From Toxorhynchites rutilus septentrionalis (taxonomy: Eukaryota; Arthropoda; Insecta; Diptera; Culicidae): DNA of 64,000 nucleotides. A program made the translations under genes and the position numbers. How positions within the stretch are numbered: position 1 is the stretch's first letter; each line of letters opens with the position of its first letter. Shown one piece after another: positions 10,801 to 22,660 of this stretch. Location: positions 180,669,788 to 180,733,787 of the forward strand of contig NC_073746.1 of assembly GCF_029784135.1 (NCBI RefSeq). Direction: 5' to 3'. Below the pieces are notes generated by a model. The model searched no databases. It worked only from the letters and a program-made list of their open reading frames with translations, and had not been told where the DNA came from.

Positions 10801-10878
10801 TACCCTTGTTTGCTGTCAGCTGTCAGCTATATTTTGTGAACAAACCACTCAACTCAACGCTTTTTTACATTTGTGGTA

Positions 10879-12325
10879 CAGGTCAGACTCGATTATGCAC
10901 AGACTCGATTATATGTGATTCGATTATATACAGTTCGAATTTTTTTTTTATATTCTTATTTTATTCTTATTTTAAGAAAAAAAGTAGCCTTTCAAAGTTA
11001 AGGTGAAATTTAAGTGGCTATTACATGTACAGTGGGGTAAAAATCGCGATTTTCGAAGATTTTGCTTGAATTTTCACCAGGAATTATTTATATTGACATT
11101 GCAGCGAAATTAAGGAAGATAGAAGTTGTAGAGCGGTTAAAAAGCTTCAATTTAATTGATAAAAACAATTAAGTTTAATATAAATTTTTAGGATAAAATT
11201 AATAATAACACATTAAAAATATTAACTTTGAAGTTTTTCACTTCCAAAATGTTATTTAAATCCACTATTTTATCCACTACCATATCCTATACTAAATTTT
11301 CTCATCTTTCAAATGAAAGCAACAGAATCGTCTTCCATAGCGTAATTTTAAATATAGAGCCAGTTTGAGGTAACAGATTATGCGTAGAAGGATTTTTTTT
11401 CATCAAATATGAACGTCTATCACCTTCTGAGAAAATCTGGATAAAAGAATTCTCTCGTAACTTTTGAAAAGGTCCAATGTAACATTTTCGTCAACTCGAG
11501 AAAAACGAAGTTGAAGACCCGAACATTATTCCGCGAATTGTCTTAAAAGTTATCGATCTTTATCGCTCCTCTCACCACTAGCGATCAAGAATAGCTCTCC
11601 AAAACCAATCGTAGCTGTTGTTCCCAGATTTGAGTTTCAAGTTGAAGCCAAGGAGCGAAAAATGTTACATTGAACGTTTTGACTGCCCGCGTTTGCACAT
11701 TGGACATATTACGTTGCACGATAAGAATTTGAAACTAACTACTAAACAACAATCCAAAAATCAGCATTTCGTTCTAAAGACAGATTATTATTGTTATGAC
11801 CCGTTGAATTGAACTGAAATCGATAACAATTACTGTAAGAAACAAAAACTCAAAACGACCGAAGTACGACTTCGTGTTGTTTTGACTGCTTTGTTACTTC
11901 GGACGTTTCGGGCATCGGAGGAAAGTGGCGTCCGAAGTAACAGCCGGGTGCTTAAAATCCGAATCTGTACATTGGATATTTTTTGTATCGGCGATAAAAA
12001 GATGAAGAAAATAGATACGTGAACGATTGTTTTTGTAATGCATTCAATGATTGAAGACTAATAGCGTGCATCCATCAACTCGATTTGTTTACATTTGTTA
12101 CATAGGACCTTTTCAAAAGTTACGCGAGAATTCTTTTCATGTGAGAAAGGTGTTTACTGACTTTAAGGGGATGAATCAAAAATCAAATTCTTATTTTAAA
12201 TTCAAAAACCAAAACATACATGCATAAAAAAACGAATAATAAAAAAAATTTACTCGATTATATACAGGATTCGATTATATACAGTGAAAATAAATCCGAA
12301 ACTGTATATAATCGAGTTCGCGCTG
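10879..12325. mobile_element. Pogo/Tigger-type element, non-autonomous
   Basis: The ends are CAGGTCAGACTCGATTATGC at 10879 and its inverted relative ending at 12325 (reverse complement CAGCGCGAACTCGATTATAT). They match at 18 of 24 positions and are flanked by TA on both sides (10877-10878 and 12326-12327). CAG ends with a TA duplication are typical of pogo-like elements. ACTCGATTATATACAG-like words are repeated at both ends. An inner inverted pair (GAATTCTC-CGTAACTTTTGAAAAGG near 11447-11475 and 12105-12135) adds subterminal symmetry. A perfect 13-bp stem, GTTACTTCGGACG, lies at 11893-11905 and 11929-11941. No transposase frame survives in the 1,447 bp. Confidence 0.75.
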
Positions 12326-12489
12326 TACTTCTCCCCGGTATCTGCCAAAACTAGTGTAACTCGTGGTAGGAACGTCGCGAATTTTAACACGTTGTATTTG
12401 AAGGTTAGTTCCTCATCGAAATCGTACAGGTCTGTCAACAATGGTGTAACATAGTGAAATATATTGAGTAAAGTGTTGCGTTCTCAGAA

Positions 12490-12640
12490 GTGTTAGCTGT
12501 TAGCGATCTGACGTAGTGTTAACATCCGTATCTCTCACGCTGAAGTTCACGAGTTCAATTCTCACTTCCGACATTCTTTCTTCGCAATAGAAGTAAAGTC
12601 GTGGTCCGAGTGACGCACCAGCCAAAGGACTGAAAGTAAC
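12490..12640 (+). mobile_element. tRNA-like SINE relic
   Basis: TTAGCGATCTGACG resembles a pol III A box. GAGTTCAATTCTC at about 12553-12565 resembles a B box (GGTTCGANTCC) and is followed by ACTTCCGACATTCTTTCTTC. The same B-box-plus-tail block occurs inverted near 56655-56700, which supports a dispersed SINE family and not a functional tRNA gene. No cloverleaf can be completed. Confidence 0.5.
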
Positions 12641-14620
12641 TATGATACAGCAAAAAAAAGGCTTCCCTCTTTTATTTGTCTATTTGCTTATTTCACTTCT
12701 TCCTCTGTGATTATAAAGCAGAACCAGCACTTGTTACAGTCAGGACATCTATATTATCCGGACAAGTCTACGCTCGTATTATCATCCACGAGTAGAAGGC
12801 TTTCCCAGGCAATCCCAATTGACTAAGAAATCGCAATCAATGGTGATCTTTATCTTAATGACGAAAAAAAGAAAAGAGCTGCTCACCCCAGAGAATCTAT
12901 GTCCTCTTCAGCGCAGAAAAAAAAGCATGACTAGCCACTTTTGCCATTCGCAGTCTACATCAGTGCAGCAGCACCACGTGTGACGAGAGACAGTAAAACA
13001 CCGCCACAACATCGGCAGTGAAGGATCATTGACCCCATTACAACGTTATCCACAAGCCAGTGCTGCTACACAACAACTGCAACTTTATCCGGGCAATAAA
13101 ATTTCACCCTGCTCCTTGATTTGGTGCCTGAGCGAATAATGGCGAATGTTGGGAAGCGGTGGGCACATCACAACCGAAATAAGGGAAATGCTTCCTTTTT
13201 TTTGAGGAAACGAACAGATTTTCCCCTTCCACCCGTGTTGATTGTGCGTGTGTGTGTTTGTGTTTGGCCGTAAATAGGTACCATAGTCACTGCCACTGCC
13301 ACTGCTGCTCTTCCCTTTCTACTGTTGGGTTTGCTACCTCGAAGTCCACGATATTTGATGGATTTTGGTTATACGGGGAAAGTGTTTCCATCATCACTCG
13401 CACACAGGAAGCAATAACAATAACAGCAAGGACCGTGCCCTTTTTCACTTTGTTCCTTTCCCTTACGATCCTTTTCCATCATGCAAAATAGTAATTTTCC
13501 TTTTATGCGATCCACTCACTTTGCCCACTCTCTGCGCTCTCCGTGTCGTGGATGCTATTTAGGTTTAGGGCCATTTCGAGTCCAATTTGAGAGGCACGGA
13601 ACGGTAAGGGAGGAATTTGGAAACTAAGGATCGCGGGTAATAATGGGATATCAAATGTTAAGGGAAATTTGTGGCGTGTGATAAGGCTTCTCCGCCTCAC
13701 GGAACTCCACGGCGCGGAGTAACCTGAAAAGTATGGTAATGAGTTGGGATATGTAGAGGTAAATTATATGACATTTTTATATTTGTGAAATGTGAAAATT
13801 TGTGAAAAACACATGTTCGGACTTAAAATTGAAATTTCTTTGTGAATCGACGTTTGACTTTCGAGCATACCAAAGCTACACTTCAATTTGAATATTTTAT
13901 ATGAATTGGCATACAATAATAAGTAATAAGTGTTCAGCCGATGCGAAGGGCCGTTAGCATTACATATCAGCAAAAGGATGGGGAGTATCAAAACCATTGT
14001 AATGGGAGAGAGGAACAAAACTGTAGTTGGAGGATGATAAGAAGGAACGATGGTCTGGACTCATGAACATAGTCGCATTTCTTGCTGGTTGTCCGCACGC
14101 CTTTAGGTTAATAAGGGATAGATCTTGTAATGGCAGATAGTGTTTCGAGAGAGCTACTCGTTGTTCCGAAAACACCATCCATGTTATCCTGTTATCAGTA
14201 CCAATTGTCAAGTCTGAAGAAATCTGCAAAGCTGATTCTGCGCTCATCATTAAAATGATGTTGAGTGATATGCAGGCACATTATGCGAACGTATATTAAA
14301 TTCCAGCGAAACTCTTGTGAAATTCAGGCACATTCGTTCCTCCACAACACCCGGATTTCGATGGTAGAACAAATCGTGACTAAGTAGAGGATGCAAAGCA
14401 GAGTAAGTAGAGGAACCGAATTTTCGGTTCTAATTTCGATATGATCTTGTTCCGGTAATCAACTGATGAAAGCGTTTGATTTTGTTGAATCATTACATTT
14501 ATCAAAAATGCGGGATCGCTAATAAAAGTGTGTTTCAAAACAATTCATCATTAAATCGCACTTTTTCTAGTGTATTCGTCGTAATATCAATTGTTTCTAT
14601 ACAATGTACGATTTGTTGAA
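12641..14620. other. Unique, relatively GC-rich DNA, nothing recognised
   Basis: From about 12.9 to 13.7 kb the composition is less AT-biased than its surroundings and includes (GT)n and ACTGCCACTGC-type short repeats. I see no conserved domain in any frame and no paired splice signals that build an exon. It may be host intronic or regulatory DNA. Confidence 0.4.
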
Positions 14621-14629
14621 AGTGTGGTT

Positions 14630-14914
14630 CTTCTTCTTCTTTAATGGCGTTAACGTTCCCTGTGGAACTTTTGCCGTCTCAACGTGTTCATTAACTAGCG
14701 TCATTCATTAATACTTGGTTGAGATTTCGATGCCGAATAACACGCCTTAAATGTACTCTGTAGTGGCAAGCTCTAGAATACGCGTGACCACAGTGCAAGC
14801 CGGAAGAATTTTCTTTGACGAAAAATCCCCCGGCCAGAACGGGAATCGAACCCGAACACCCGGCATGATAGTGTGGGACGCTAACCACTCGGCCACGGGT
14901 GCACATGCAAATGC
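14630..14914 (-). mobile_element. Feilai-like tRNA-derived SINE, well preserved
   Basis: Read on the minus strand, the head is tRNA-like. The A box GTGGCCGAGTGG (14887-14898), GTTAGCGTCCCACACTATCATG, and the B box GGGTTCGATTCCCG (14837-14850) are intact. The body ends with GTTGAGACGGCAAAAGTTCC and AACGTTAACGCCATTAAAGAAGAAGAAG. The flanks carry a 9-bp duplication, AGTGTGGTT, at 14621-14629 and 14915-14923. The layout and sequence agree with the Feilai SINE family known from Aedes aegypti. Intact boxes mean pol III transcription is possible; LINE enzymes supplied elsewhere would be needed to move it. An alternative reading as a tRNA gene fails because the acceptor stem does not close. Confidence 0.93.
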
Positions 14915-14982
14915 AGTGTGGTTGATTACTTTCAATAAGCGCATTGATTTTTAAACGTTTTTCTTGTCCCGTTTATTTATTT

Positions 14983-15115
14983 TAGGCTCATAAGAATTTT
15001 TTAATTTTTTATTTTATTCGTGTACATGTCACATGTTTATCATATCTATAATTAGCACATTACACAGTTGCCATTTTCGGCGTAAGAGCATTTCCTTCTA
15101 TACCATCGCATATGG
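14983..15115 (-). repeat. Probable LINE 3'-end relic (paralogue of 8036-8175)
   Basis: TTTTAGGCTCATAAGAATTTT, TTTTATTCGTGTACATGT, CACATGTTTAT and GGCGTAAGAGCATT repeat the word order of 8036-8175. It is probably a minus-strand LINE tail truncated at its 5' side. Confidence 0.45.
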
Positions 15116-16189
15116 TATTTTTGAACGTTAAAATATATCTTTTAAATGAAGAATTTGGCGATTAGTCGATTATAAAAACCGTACTCGACAAAAAAATGTA
15201 ACATACAAAAATGATCACCATAAATTCATTTTAAGTCGGATATTTTTGAAACTCTTAGGGGATAAAAAAACACATATTAGCTATGTTTTTGCTAAGTTGT
15301 TTTCAATCCCTCTCCTAGGCTAAATGGCCGCACTTTGGACTTAATGCTGCCAATGATGTTCCAAAGTTTTCGAAACAAAACATAAAAATCGATTCCCTCA
15401 GTCGCATCGCTTCGAGTAGGACTACTTCGGCATTCGACGTCAAAATGATTTGAAATGAATTGACGAGCATTAAAAGCGAGGATGACTGATGAACTATTCT
15501 AACAAATGGTTATTCTAATTGACGTTACGAATGAATACAAAAGTGCTTCTTCATTCAACCTAACTTCAATCCACCACTACTACTCCATCCTGAACACGAA
15601 TCTCGTTGTCCGTGCACACGATCTTATTTTAACGTCCATATGAAGTAAAAAAAAACTTGTTTTCTGATGCAAAAAAGTAGTTAAACCATTAATGGATGGC
15701 TCCATTGGCTACATTGTGTACTCTCTCAAACATCAATACAAGTATACATGATACATGAGAGAGAGACGACGAAAATTGAATACCAGGTATGCTACATCGC
15801 CTGTGTGATACACATACTCTCCAATACAAAGAAGCTAATTTTTTAAAAAAACTGTACAACTGTCATGTTGAAATAATTTTTTGCATGAAAAAGCGGGGAT
15901 ACCTGGTACTCTATTTACGTCGAGAGAGAGAAGCGAATTCAGTCTGGGCGAGTCACTTCAATTTGCCGCGAAGTCCATTGGACCAGGGTGGCCATAATAA
16001 AATCTGTGTTTTCGGTCTGGAAAAATCTTTTCATTTTGGTTTTTTTCTCAGAAAATCTGTATTCATATTTCTAGTTGTATTGAATTTCTAACTCTAATTT
16101 TTAAGCATATGCTTAGTATTAGTTGACATAGTTATTTTTAGTACGCGGAAGCTGCTCAAAATCATCAAGATCTAGTCTTTTTCTTATAA
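15116..16189. other. Intergenic DNA, nothing firmly recognised
   Basis: No gene found. CCAGGTATGC near 15783 and GATACCTGGT near 15898 are partial inverted partners about 110 bp apart and could mark a small degraded foldback. Around 15982 (CCAGGGTGGCC) an old unclassified repeat may begin. Confidence 0.35.
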
Positions 16190-16330
16190 ATTCATTTATT
16201 TTTACAGGCTCATTTACATAAGTTATATGAGCAGTATATAAACAATTTTCTCAATTCTCGTGTAAAACCGATTACCCGCGGTCGACAATGATCTGGTCTT
16301 GCTACCTGAGATATTATGTATCATTTTGGC
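16190..16330 (-). repeat. LINE 3'-end relic related to the 22.66-kb element
   Basis: TTTACAGGCTCATTTACATA and AACCGATTACCCGCGGTCGAC parallel TTAAGGCTCATATGG and AACCGATTACTCGCGGTTGAC at 22.69-22.80 kb, at similar spacing. I infer a truncated copy of the same RNase H LINE family, minus strand. Confidence 0.55.
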
Positions 16331-16560
16331 CATATATTGCTCAAGAGAGTAAGATGAAGTGTTCTGGTTTCTGAATCAGGCTGAGTGAATTCGGGTGTTG
16401 CAGATATTTTGTTTCAACCCCAAATAAAAATGTTTGTTACACTATTTGGTTTTGATCGTAATTGTATCACTTACTCACATTTAACGATGAATTCCAGTGA
16501 GAGTCATCTTGTTGCAGACGTATTCAGTATTCTCAAGGAATTGATAGTTTCAATATTTCC
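16316..16560. repeat. Dispersed repeat, copy 2 (paralogue at 4.1 kb)
   Basis: CATATATTGCTCAAG, AAGATGAAGTGTTCTGGTTTC, GAGTGAATTC, ATTCCAGTGAGAG and TTGTTGCAGACG match the 4136-4445 copy in order. Unclassified. Confidence 0.55.
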
Positions 16561-16835
16561 TGAATTTAGTTAAACTTATGTTTTCATTTCAGGGTGTACG
16601 AAAAGGAAATATAAATGGTTAAACCGCAATTCGTGAAATGCCTTGCAATGTACACAAATATATGTGTAATTAGAAGCTTTATTTTCAACGCTATTTCAAT
16701 TATTGACAATTTATCATTGTATTACAATATATTATTAGGAAATGTCAAAATAGATTGGAATAAAAATTATGAATCCATCATCAAATGTCTTCGTTTTGCT
16801 CAGCTTTTAAAACTAAATAATTTCCGTTACGTGAC

Positions 16836-16917
16836 AATGTCGACGTCTGGTGGCGACTTCCAATTAGAGACCATAATTTGGGTCCCAAACTCGTTAGTGT
16901 AATCTCTATCAGATTAA
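16836..16917. repeat. Short dispersed repeat (paralogue at 35.06 kb)
   Basis: TCGACGTCTGGTGGCGACTT, then GACC-AAA-T and ATCAGATTAAAAG recur at 35063-35125, with the same orientation and order. Unclassified. Confidence 0.5.
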
Positions 16918-17387
16918 AAGACGCGAAGGTAGTTTTAAAATCTTAAAATTTGAATGAAAATTTTCACATCATGTTATTCAATTACTTGAAACACGTGTTT
17001 TTGACTTTATTTTTCTCATTTTCCGAGATTTTCCCAAATTAAATCTCTTTTTATTTTGAAACGTTTTTTGAACTTACGATACTTCCGTCTCTCACCTGCG
17101 TGTAGCAGGGATCTAACGTCAAAGAGTGATGAAAGAATTCCGCAAAAGGATAATTTTTCTTGGGTGTAATTCTGGTTCGACCATAGACGTAAGAAAAAAT
17201 TCCGAGTCACAAAATCGTTTGTTCCTGTGATCGGAGAAACATCCCAGCAAACATCAAATCGTATTAATAGCCATAATTCGAGGCAATATACATACATCGA
17301 AGACACATTTGGATAATATATGATGTATATAGCTGGCATATACACGCAAAATTGGAGGCGATTTACGTACACCCAGAATTGATTTTT

Positions 17388-17477
17388 AGCTCATGTTTTG
17401 TCATCCCGATTTATTACATTAAATGGGCCTCACCATAACAGAAAATGTCATGACTTTCAAATACTGGTAAGCATTTG
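17388..17477. repeat. Short dispersed repeat (paralogue at 56.09 kb)
   Basis: TCATGTTTTGTCATCCCGATT, CATTAAATG, CATAACAGAAAATGTCATGAC and CAAATACTGGTAAGCA are shared with 56093-56177. The two copies differ at only a few positions, so this is a fairly young dispersed segment of unknown type. Confidence 0.6.
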
Positions 17478-17487
17478 TATAATATAC

Positions 17488-17678
17488 ACTGAAGTCGCTT
17501 TCTACGCGTTTTTTTATACGCGGTTTTATTTTACGCGGTTTTTGGAATTTACGCGGTTTATTTTTACGCGGATTTCGGAATTAACGCGGTTTTTCTTCAC
17601 GCGGATTTCGGAATTTACGCGGATTTCCAAATTTATGCGTTTTTTTTACGCAGCACGTATCAACCGCCAACAAAAAAA

Positions 17679-17709
<31 letters not shown>

Positions 17710-17715
17710 TTTTTA
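17488..17715 (+). repeat. ACGCGG-type minisatellite with (TA)n and T run
   Basis: Starting at CACTGAAGTCGCTTTCTACG, the word TTTACGCGGATTTCGGAA and shorter forms (ACGCGGTTTT) repeat about nine times to 17650. An (AT)n run at about 17679-17702 and a T tract of about 14 bases follow. The units vary in length (15-25 bases), so it is a decayed array, possibly the subterminal repeat zone of a DNA transposon. Confidence 0.75.
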
Positions 17716-17925
17716 AATCCTATCAATATGGAAGGGCTTGATTAGTAGAATACAGTAATTTATGAACAATGTAAATCCAAGATGACGGCCGCTACAAAAT
17801 GGCGGATTACATATTCCCTCAGAACCCCATCAATATGGGTATCAAATGAAAGGGCTTGATAAGTAGAATACAATTATTGGAGAAAAATGTTAATCCAAGA
17901 TGGAGGCCGCTACAAAATGTACACG
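17716..17925 (+). repeat. About 120-bp satellite (AAAATGGCGG family), two units
   Basis: The unit contains CCCATCAATATGGGTATCAA, GAAAGGGCTTGA, AGTAGAATACA, AATCCAAGATGG and GCCGCTACAAAATGGCGGAT. Two incomplete units lie here; more lie at 62735-63470. Conserved words and a near-constant order identify one tandem family. Confidence 0.8.
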
Positions 17926-18329
17926 CATATAAAACCGTTTATAACTGCTATATAAAATGAATACAATGTGCGTATATAATACTGTGTATCGCGATTCTAG
18001 AATGATCGTTATACCGATATACGACTCAATCCTTTAATGATATGGAAAATCGCGTTTTTGAATTTCATACGATTTCGGATACACATGATGCATCCTTTGA
18101 TTGATATTTTATACGATTGTTATTCGATACGAATTTATTTGCAACTTAGCATGTGTAAAAGTTTAATGTTTGCTGTGATCCGACAGATAGTGAATGGGAA
18201 AAAAGTTGTTTTTCCCATGTATATGCAAGTTTTTTTTTCATGTCACTATAGTAGTTTGCGAGCAGCAGTGGTTTGAATGGAACGTGGTTTGTAGTGCGCA
18301 TTGGAAATCATGTGTGACGAAAAAACACG

Positions 18330-18415
18330 AACAACAACGCACCTGCTCATAACGCGCTGTCGGTGAAGCAATTTTTAGCCGATAAGGGCATTCCAGTGCC
18401 CGAACATGCCTCGGC
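18330..18415 (+). pseudogene. Mariner transposase scrap (second-aspartate block)
   Basis: The frame beginning at 18330 reads NNNAPAHNALSVKQFLADKG and continues IPVPEHA. In mariner transposases this block is HDNAPAH...LS.KQFLA..GI, which carries the second catalytic aspartate. Here that aspartate position is Asn. The match ends before the expected YSPDLAP...D block, which is replaced by unrelated sequence. It is a fragment of about 27 codons with no visible ends, unable to act. Confidence 0.75.
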
Positions 18416-21400
18416 TTTCTGCTGAAATTGCAAAAAAAAAAACAAAAAAATAATCTACCAAGAGCAGCCTGATGTTTATTTTCGTCTGAAGAAAATAAGG
18501 TTCTCATTGTTCTCATTGAGCAATTTTTTGGGGTATTTTTCGTTACGTGAATGTTCTACAATCACTCCTCTTCCAGTCTATCGAAACAGCGGTGAAGTTT
18601 TCTTATTTTTACTCCAAAAATATTGACGAAAATAAAATACTAATCAAGTCGGATAAGACGGACGCTCCACCGACAGAAGGCAAACATTTAGTTTTGAAAA
18701 CTGATTGTCTCCTCCTTCTTTTATTAACAGATGCCCACTAACTACGTTTGCTATTGCAACCAGATCCGAATTTGTCATTCCGAATGCCGGAAGCTATTTT
18801 AGGCTTGTTGGTGATTTTAATCTAGCCTTCTTGTTAGATCATTTTCAAGGCATATTTGAAGACCTCCAAAATTTATCAAGTACATAAACTTGAATTTTTA
18901 GTTAGTGTCCGTCTTTCCCGACTCAATCTTATTTTTTCCAAAGATCCCGGATTATTTTTCATAATTTCTGCCTTAAAGACAAATTTTATTATGAAAAGAG
19001 ACCTAGACTATAATTTGTGGTAAGATAGCTATATCTTTTTGTGAAATTCACGGAAAAAATCAATTTTTACTAAGGGTGTCCGTCTTTACCACCCTTCCCC
19101 GATCTTATCAAATCTCTTATTGCGTTACAACTGAGATGTAGATGAATTATACTTTCAGATGTATCGATGTATTCTCCGAGAACATATTGTTTATAACATT
19201 GAAAACCATACACCTTATATACAATACAGCATCTAGTACGAAAGTCCCGAGCGGGAAATGCTTATCTGTAATTAACGCACAATCACATTTCGAAACATTC
19301 CCGCCTAACGTGTAAAAATAACACTGCGATGGAGGCGGGATTCAATTTTCATTATCGCTGTTTACGCAAAGCGAAACAAAAGCCCCCCAAGGAGCAATAG
19401 CCATTTCTGCACATTGGGTGCGACCGCTGTAATACAATTCGGAAGCAGCAGCCGTAGAATCGACAGAGTGTATAATGGCAATCATCAGCGGGAACCAACT
19501 TCCGCCGTTTTTTCGCCAATTTTCTTCTCCCACCCCACGATGGACCAGATCCACAGAGGCTTCTCCAGTAGAAGTACCGTAGGAGTGAGATGAGCTCTCG
19601 TCCATGTTACCCGAAGGCAAAGGATTAAACTTTCCGTTTAATTTGGTTCGCGTTTTCATTCGTTGCTACTGCTGGTGCTGATATTCCAGAAGGGACGAGA
19701 GGGACTCGAAATGTGAAACCTACGGTTCACGGATTCTGCCATTTTCCAATGGTGGAAGAAGACTTTTCTCGCCGCTGGCTGGTAGTGTTGCATTCATGTC
19801 CATATGGCCATTCGATTGGGGGGTCGCCGACTTCGTTATTCCGCTGTCTTTCTTTCCGAAGGATGGCGCCGAGATGCGGCGGAGAAGGAAATTGTAGAAA
19901 ACCAATTTTCTATATTGATTTGGTTTAATTTCCTCTGTATTTCTATTTGAATCGCGCACATTGGAGGCAGGGTTTAATCTTGGTTAGCAAATGTGATTTC
20001 GATTAATCGATCCTCGTGAAAGGTATTAACACTGTTCTAAATCATTTATTTGTTTAATCCTTTCACCTATCAAATTGATTCTTGTTTTTGTCGAAGATAA
20101 TTCTTCCAACTTTCTGTAGTTCGCGCGTATTTGTTAAACTCAAATAGTTTGAAGAAATTCGTGAGTCTATTGTAAACCTATAAACGTCCAATAACTCAAA
20201 AGGAGAGAGATGTTTTATTTGTTTACGGAATATCTACATACAAAGTTCTAATACAAAAGGACGATTGCTGGTCGGTTTCGACTCATACAAAACGTCATGA
20301 ACGAAGCCTAGACACATGGTTAACAAACCGTTGACACATTGACACATTGGAGTGTTTGTTCTGGCGTCATATGTTTTGGGTTGTATAAAAATGTCTAATT
20401 TTGGGCCAAATAATCTTCGTTTGCGGGTAGTGTTTGTATTCTCATTTTATTCGGAGAAAACGGTGGCGAATGTTGAGTTTTTGTATCATCCTGCGAACAA
20501 CAAAAAAAAAACGAAATGGTGACCTAAATTTGAAGTGATTTTACATCTGTCAAGCTCAAGTCGAGCATCATAAAATAAAAACACTCCTCTATTCAGCATG
20601 TAGCCAGCTGTGTCCGACCACCCGCAGCAGTATACGATCAACCCCTGGCACACGCGCAGACCCAGGCGTAGATAATGTTCTTGATAGTGTTACCGATGGG
20701 CATATTTCATCCCTCGTTGCTGTGTGAGAGGAGCAATATTCTTCTGCTTTCTGATCTAACCACAAGTCATCCCCTTCCAAATTGCGCATTGGTGATAGGT
20801 TATTATGTTTTGCTTCATTCAGCTGCTTCATCAGATTTTGTCGAGAATGCGTTATGTCGCGTGCAGATTTTGACGTATATTAGTTATGTTGATGTTCCTG
20901 GCGGAGGGTGCAATACAGCATTTTTTGGGCCTTCAACGTGAACGAATCATGATCAGAAGATACAAGAGTTTGAAATTTTGATTGGACTATTTTACGTTTC
21001 TTCAATGATTTTGGAATATTTTCGGTTTCATGAGTTTTTGGTTTCGCTTACCAATTTAATCCTTGACATCCTCTTTCACTCCCGAGAGCTAGTAACTCTG
21101 AACGATTCGGCTAAATTAGCAGTATTTTACAGGTGATTTTCTCCTTTTCTAAATGATATTATTTTCCCAAAACTTCAATGGAATTCGGATTAAAAGGAAG
21201 ATTTTAATAGATTTGTGAAAATTACAAGAATGAGCGAACACGGACTAAACAAAATCATGAATTGATTATTTTTTTCTAATTTTGTTCGTAATGTTATCAG
21301 AGAATGTGAATTTGAATGGAAATATATAAACCCATGTTTGTGATTTGGCCAGACTGATGGTTTAATCGTAAAAGATCAGGCCGAAAGTTCTCATCTATCC

Positions 21401-21505
21401 TCGCTAGAATCAGGCCCATATACTCGATACGATTTTTATATTTTTTTAACGATTTTCCTCAAAGAGTTTGACCATCTTCTGATCATGGTTTGTCCAAAAA
21501 ATGAT
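18416..21505. other. Unique DNA, nothing firmly recognised
   Basis: Composition is mixed, with less AT-rich patches at 19.33-19.96 and 20.59-20.90 kb. GTGTCCGTCTTT occurs twice, at about 18905 and 19077, as a possible remnant of a repeat pair. A plausible splice acceptor (CTTCTTTTATTAACAG at 18715-18730) leads into about 50 open codons, but no donor-linked exon or known domain supports a gene. Confidence 0.4.
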
Positions 21506-21510
21506 CAGCT

Positions 21511-21643
21511 TTAGAAATCACCATTTTTGAATGAAAACATTCGAATTCTCAAGTAGATGTTGCATTTATCATTTACTGTCATCATATTGATCCATTTATA
21601 ATTTAGGCTTTCTTCAGAATATTGCCTTTTCTTGGGCATTTTA
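21511..21643 (-). pseudogene. Possible hAT/ZBED-type N-terminal scrap
   Basis: A minus-strand frame starts MPKKRQYSEESLNYKWI. This resembles the conserved opening (KRKYSE-YL-FGF) of BED-type hAT transposases and their domesticated ZBED/FAM200 relatives. The zinc-finger cysteines expected about 15 residues later are absent: only VNDKCN is visible before the frame becomes unrelated and stops at 21511. Only about 17 residues support the call, so it is tentative. Confidence 0.3.
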
Positions 21644-21817
21644 AAAGTGATACCCTCAACACACTCAACACAGAGAAACTTGATTTCTGCTATGCGCGAA
21701 GGACACAATAAAAAAATTGCAGCGCGCCAGGCGATTGCCATAGAAATCATGTGGACAACACAACATTATTCAATTGGACGACTCATGATCAGAATTGAGT
21801 TCATCAAAATGCGTTAA

Positions 21818-22660
21818 TTTAATGGTTTAGCTATGTAAATCTGATACAAATGGTGTGCAAGAATGATGTTTACAATATTTGTAAGTGTTATAATCCAGAA
21901 AAGGTATGAATACGTGCGAAAAAATTATCTGGAGATCGAATAAAAGTTAGCTCGAATGAGGGGCGCAGTGGCACCAATAGATGGTGTATTTAATAATCCT
22001 TTTAAACATGTGATTCCGTAAAAGTATACCATAAAACTACTGTAAATCATGAAAAAGACAATTTTATTTACATGTTTTGTTTTTACATACCTGATTTGAC
22101 AAATGTGTGCTGAATTAGATCATTCAAAAAAGTGGACAAACCATGACCGTATTTTCGACTGCATTCGGTATTTTTGTTTTATTTGCGCTAAATATTTCTT
22201 CATCGAGTGTATGTATTTTTTCTTGTGAAAATTCGTCTTTAAAACGCGAAAAATATAAGTTTTTCATCGTTTATATATCGTTATCGCGCGTGTGAGTACA
22301 TATTCAGTTACGATAGGTATTATACAGTGACTCAAACTCGTAATCATACTCCACCATGCAGATATTTTTCTTCTTCTTTTGGAAGTCGAAAACAAGCTTT
22401 CGGAACATTCTGTTTAAATAAAGGCATAGTGTCATATGATAGTTCAAAGGTTTGCTATCTGTTTTCGGAATAAAATTTAGAATTTTTATTCCTCTAAGAA
22501 TGGCGAATGTATGTGTTAATGTACGAAAATTGACTCAAACTCATATTCGTACGATGGTTGAAATCTCAACTCGATTTTGAAGGCGTTGATCAATTTCAGA
22601 ATTTCATCATTAGTTTGGTATCCATTGTTTATTGCAACTATCTTTAGCTATTTTTAGTCG
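21818..22660. other. AT-rich DNA, nothing recognised
   Basis: No reading frame, TIR or tandem array that I can support. Confidence 0.4.

Noticed and set aside
14837..14898. A tRNA gene
   Set aside because: A and B boxes are intact, but no acceptor stem closes and the body, tail and TSD are those of a SINE.
19342..19659. A 105-codon minus-strand gene
   Set aside because: No motif, no splice partners, and a competing open frame on the other strand nearby; probably chance in a less AT-rich patch.
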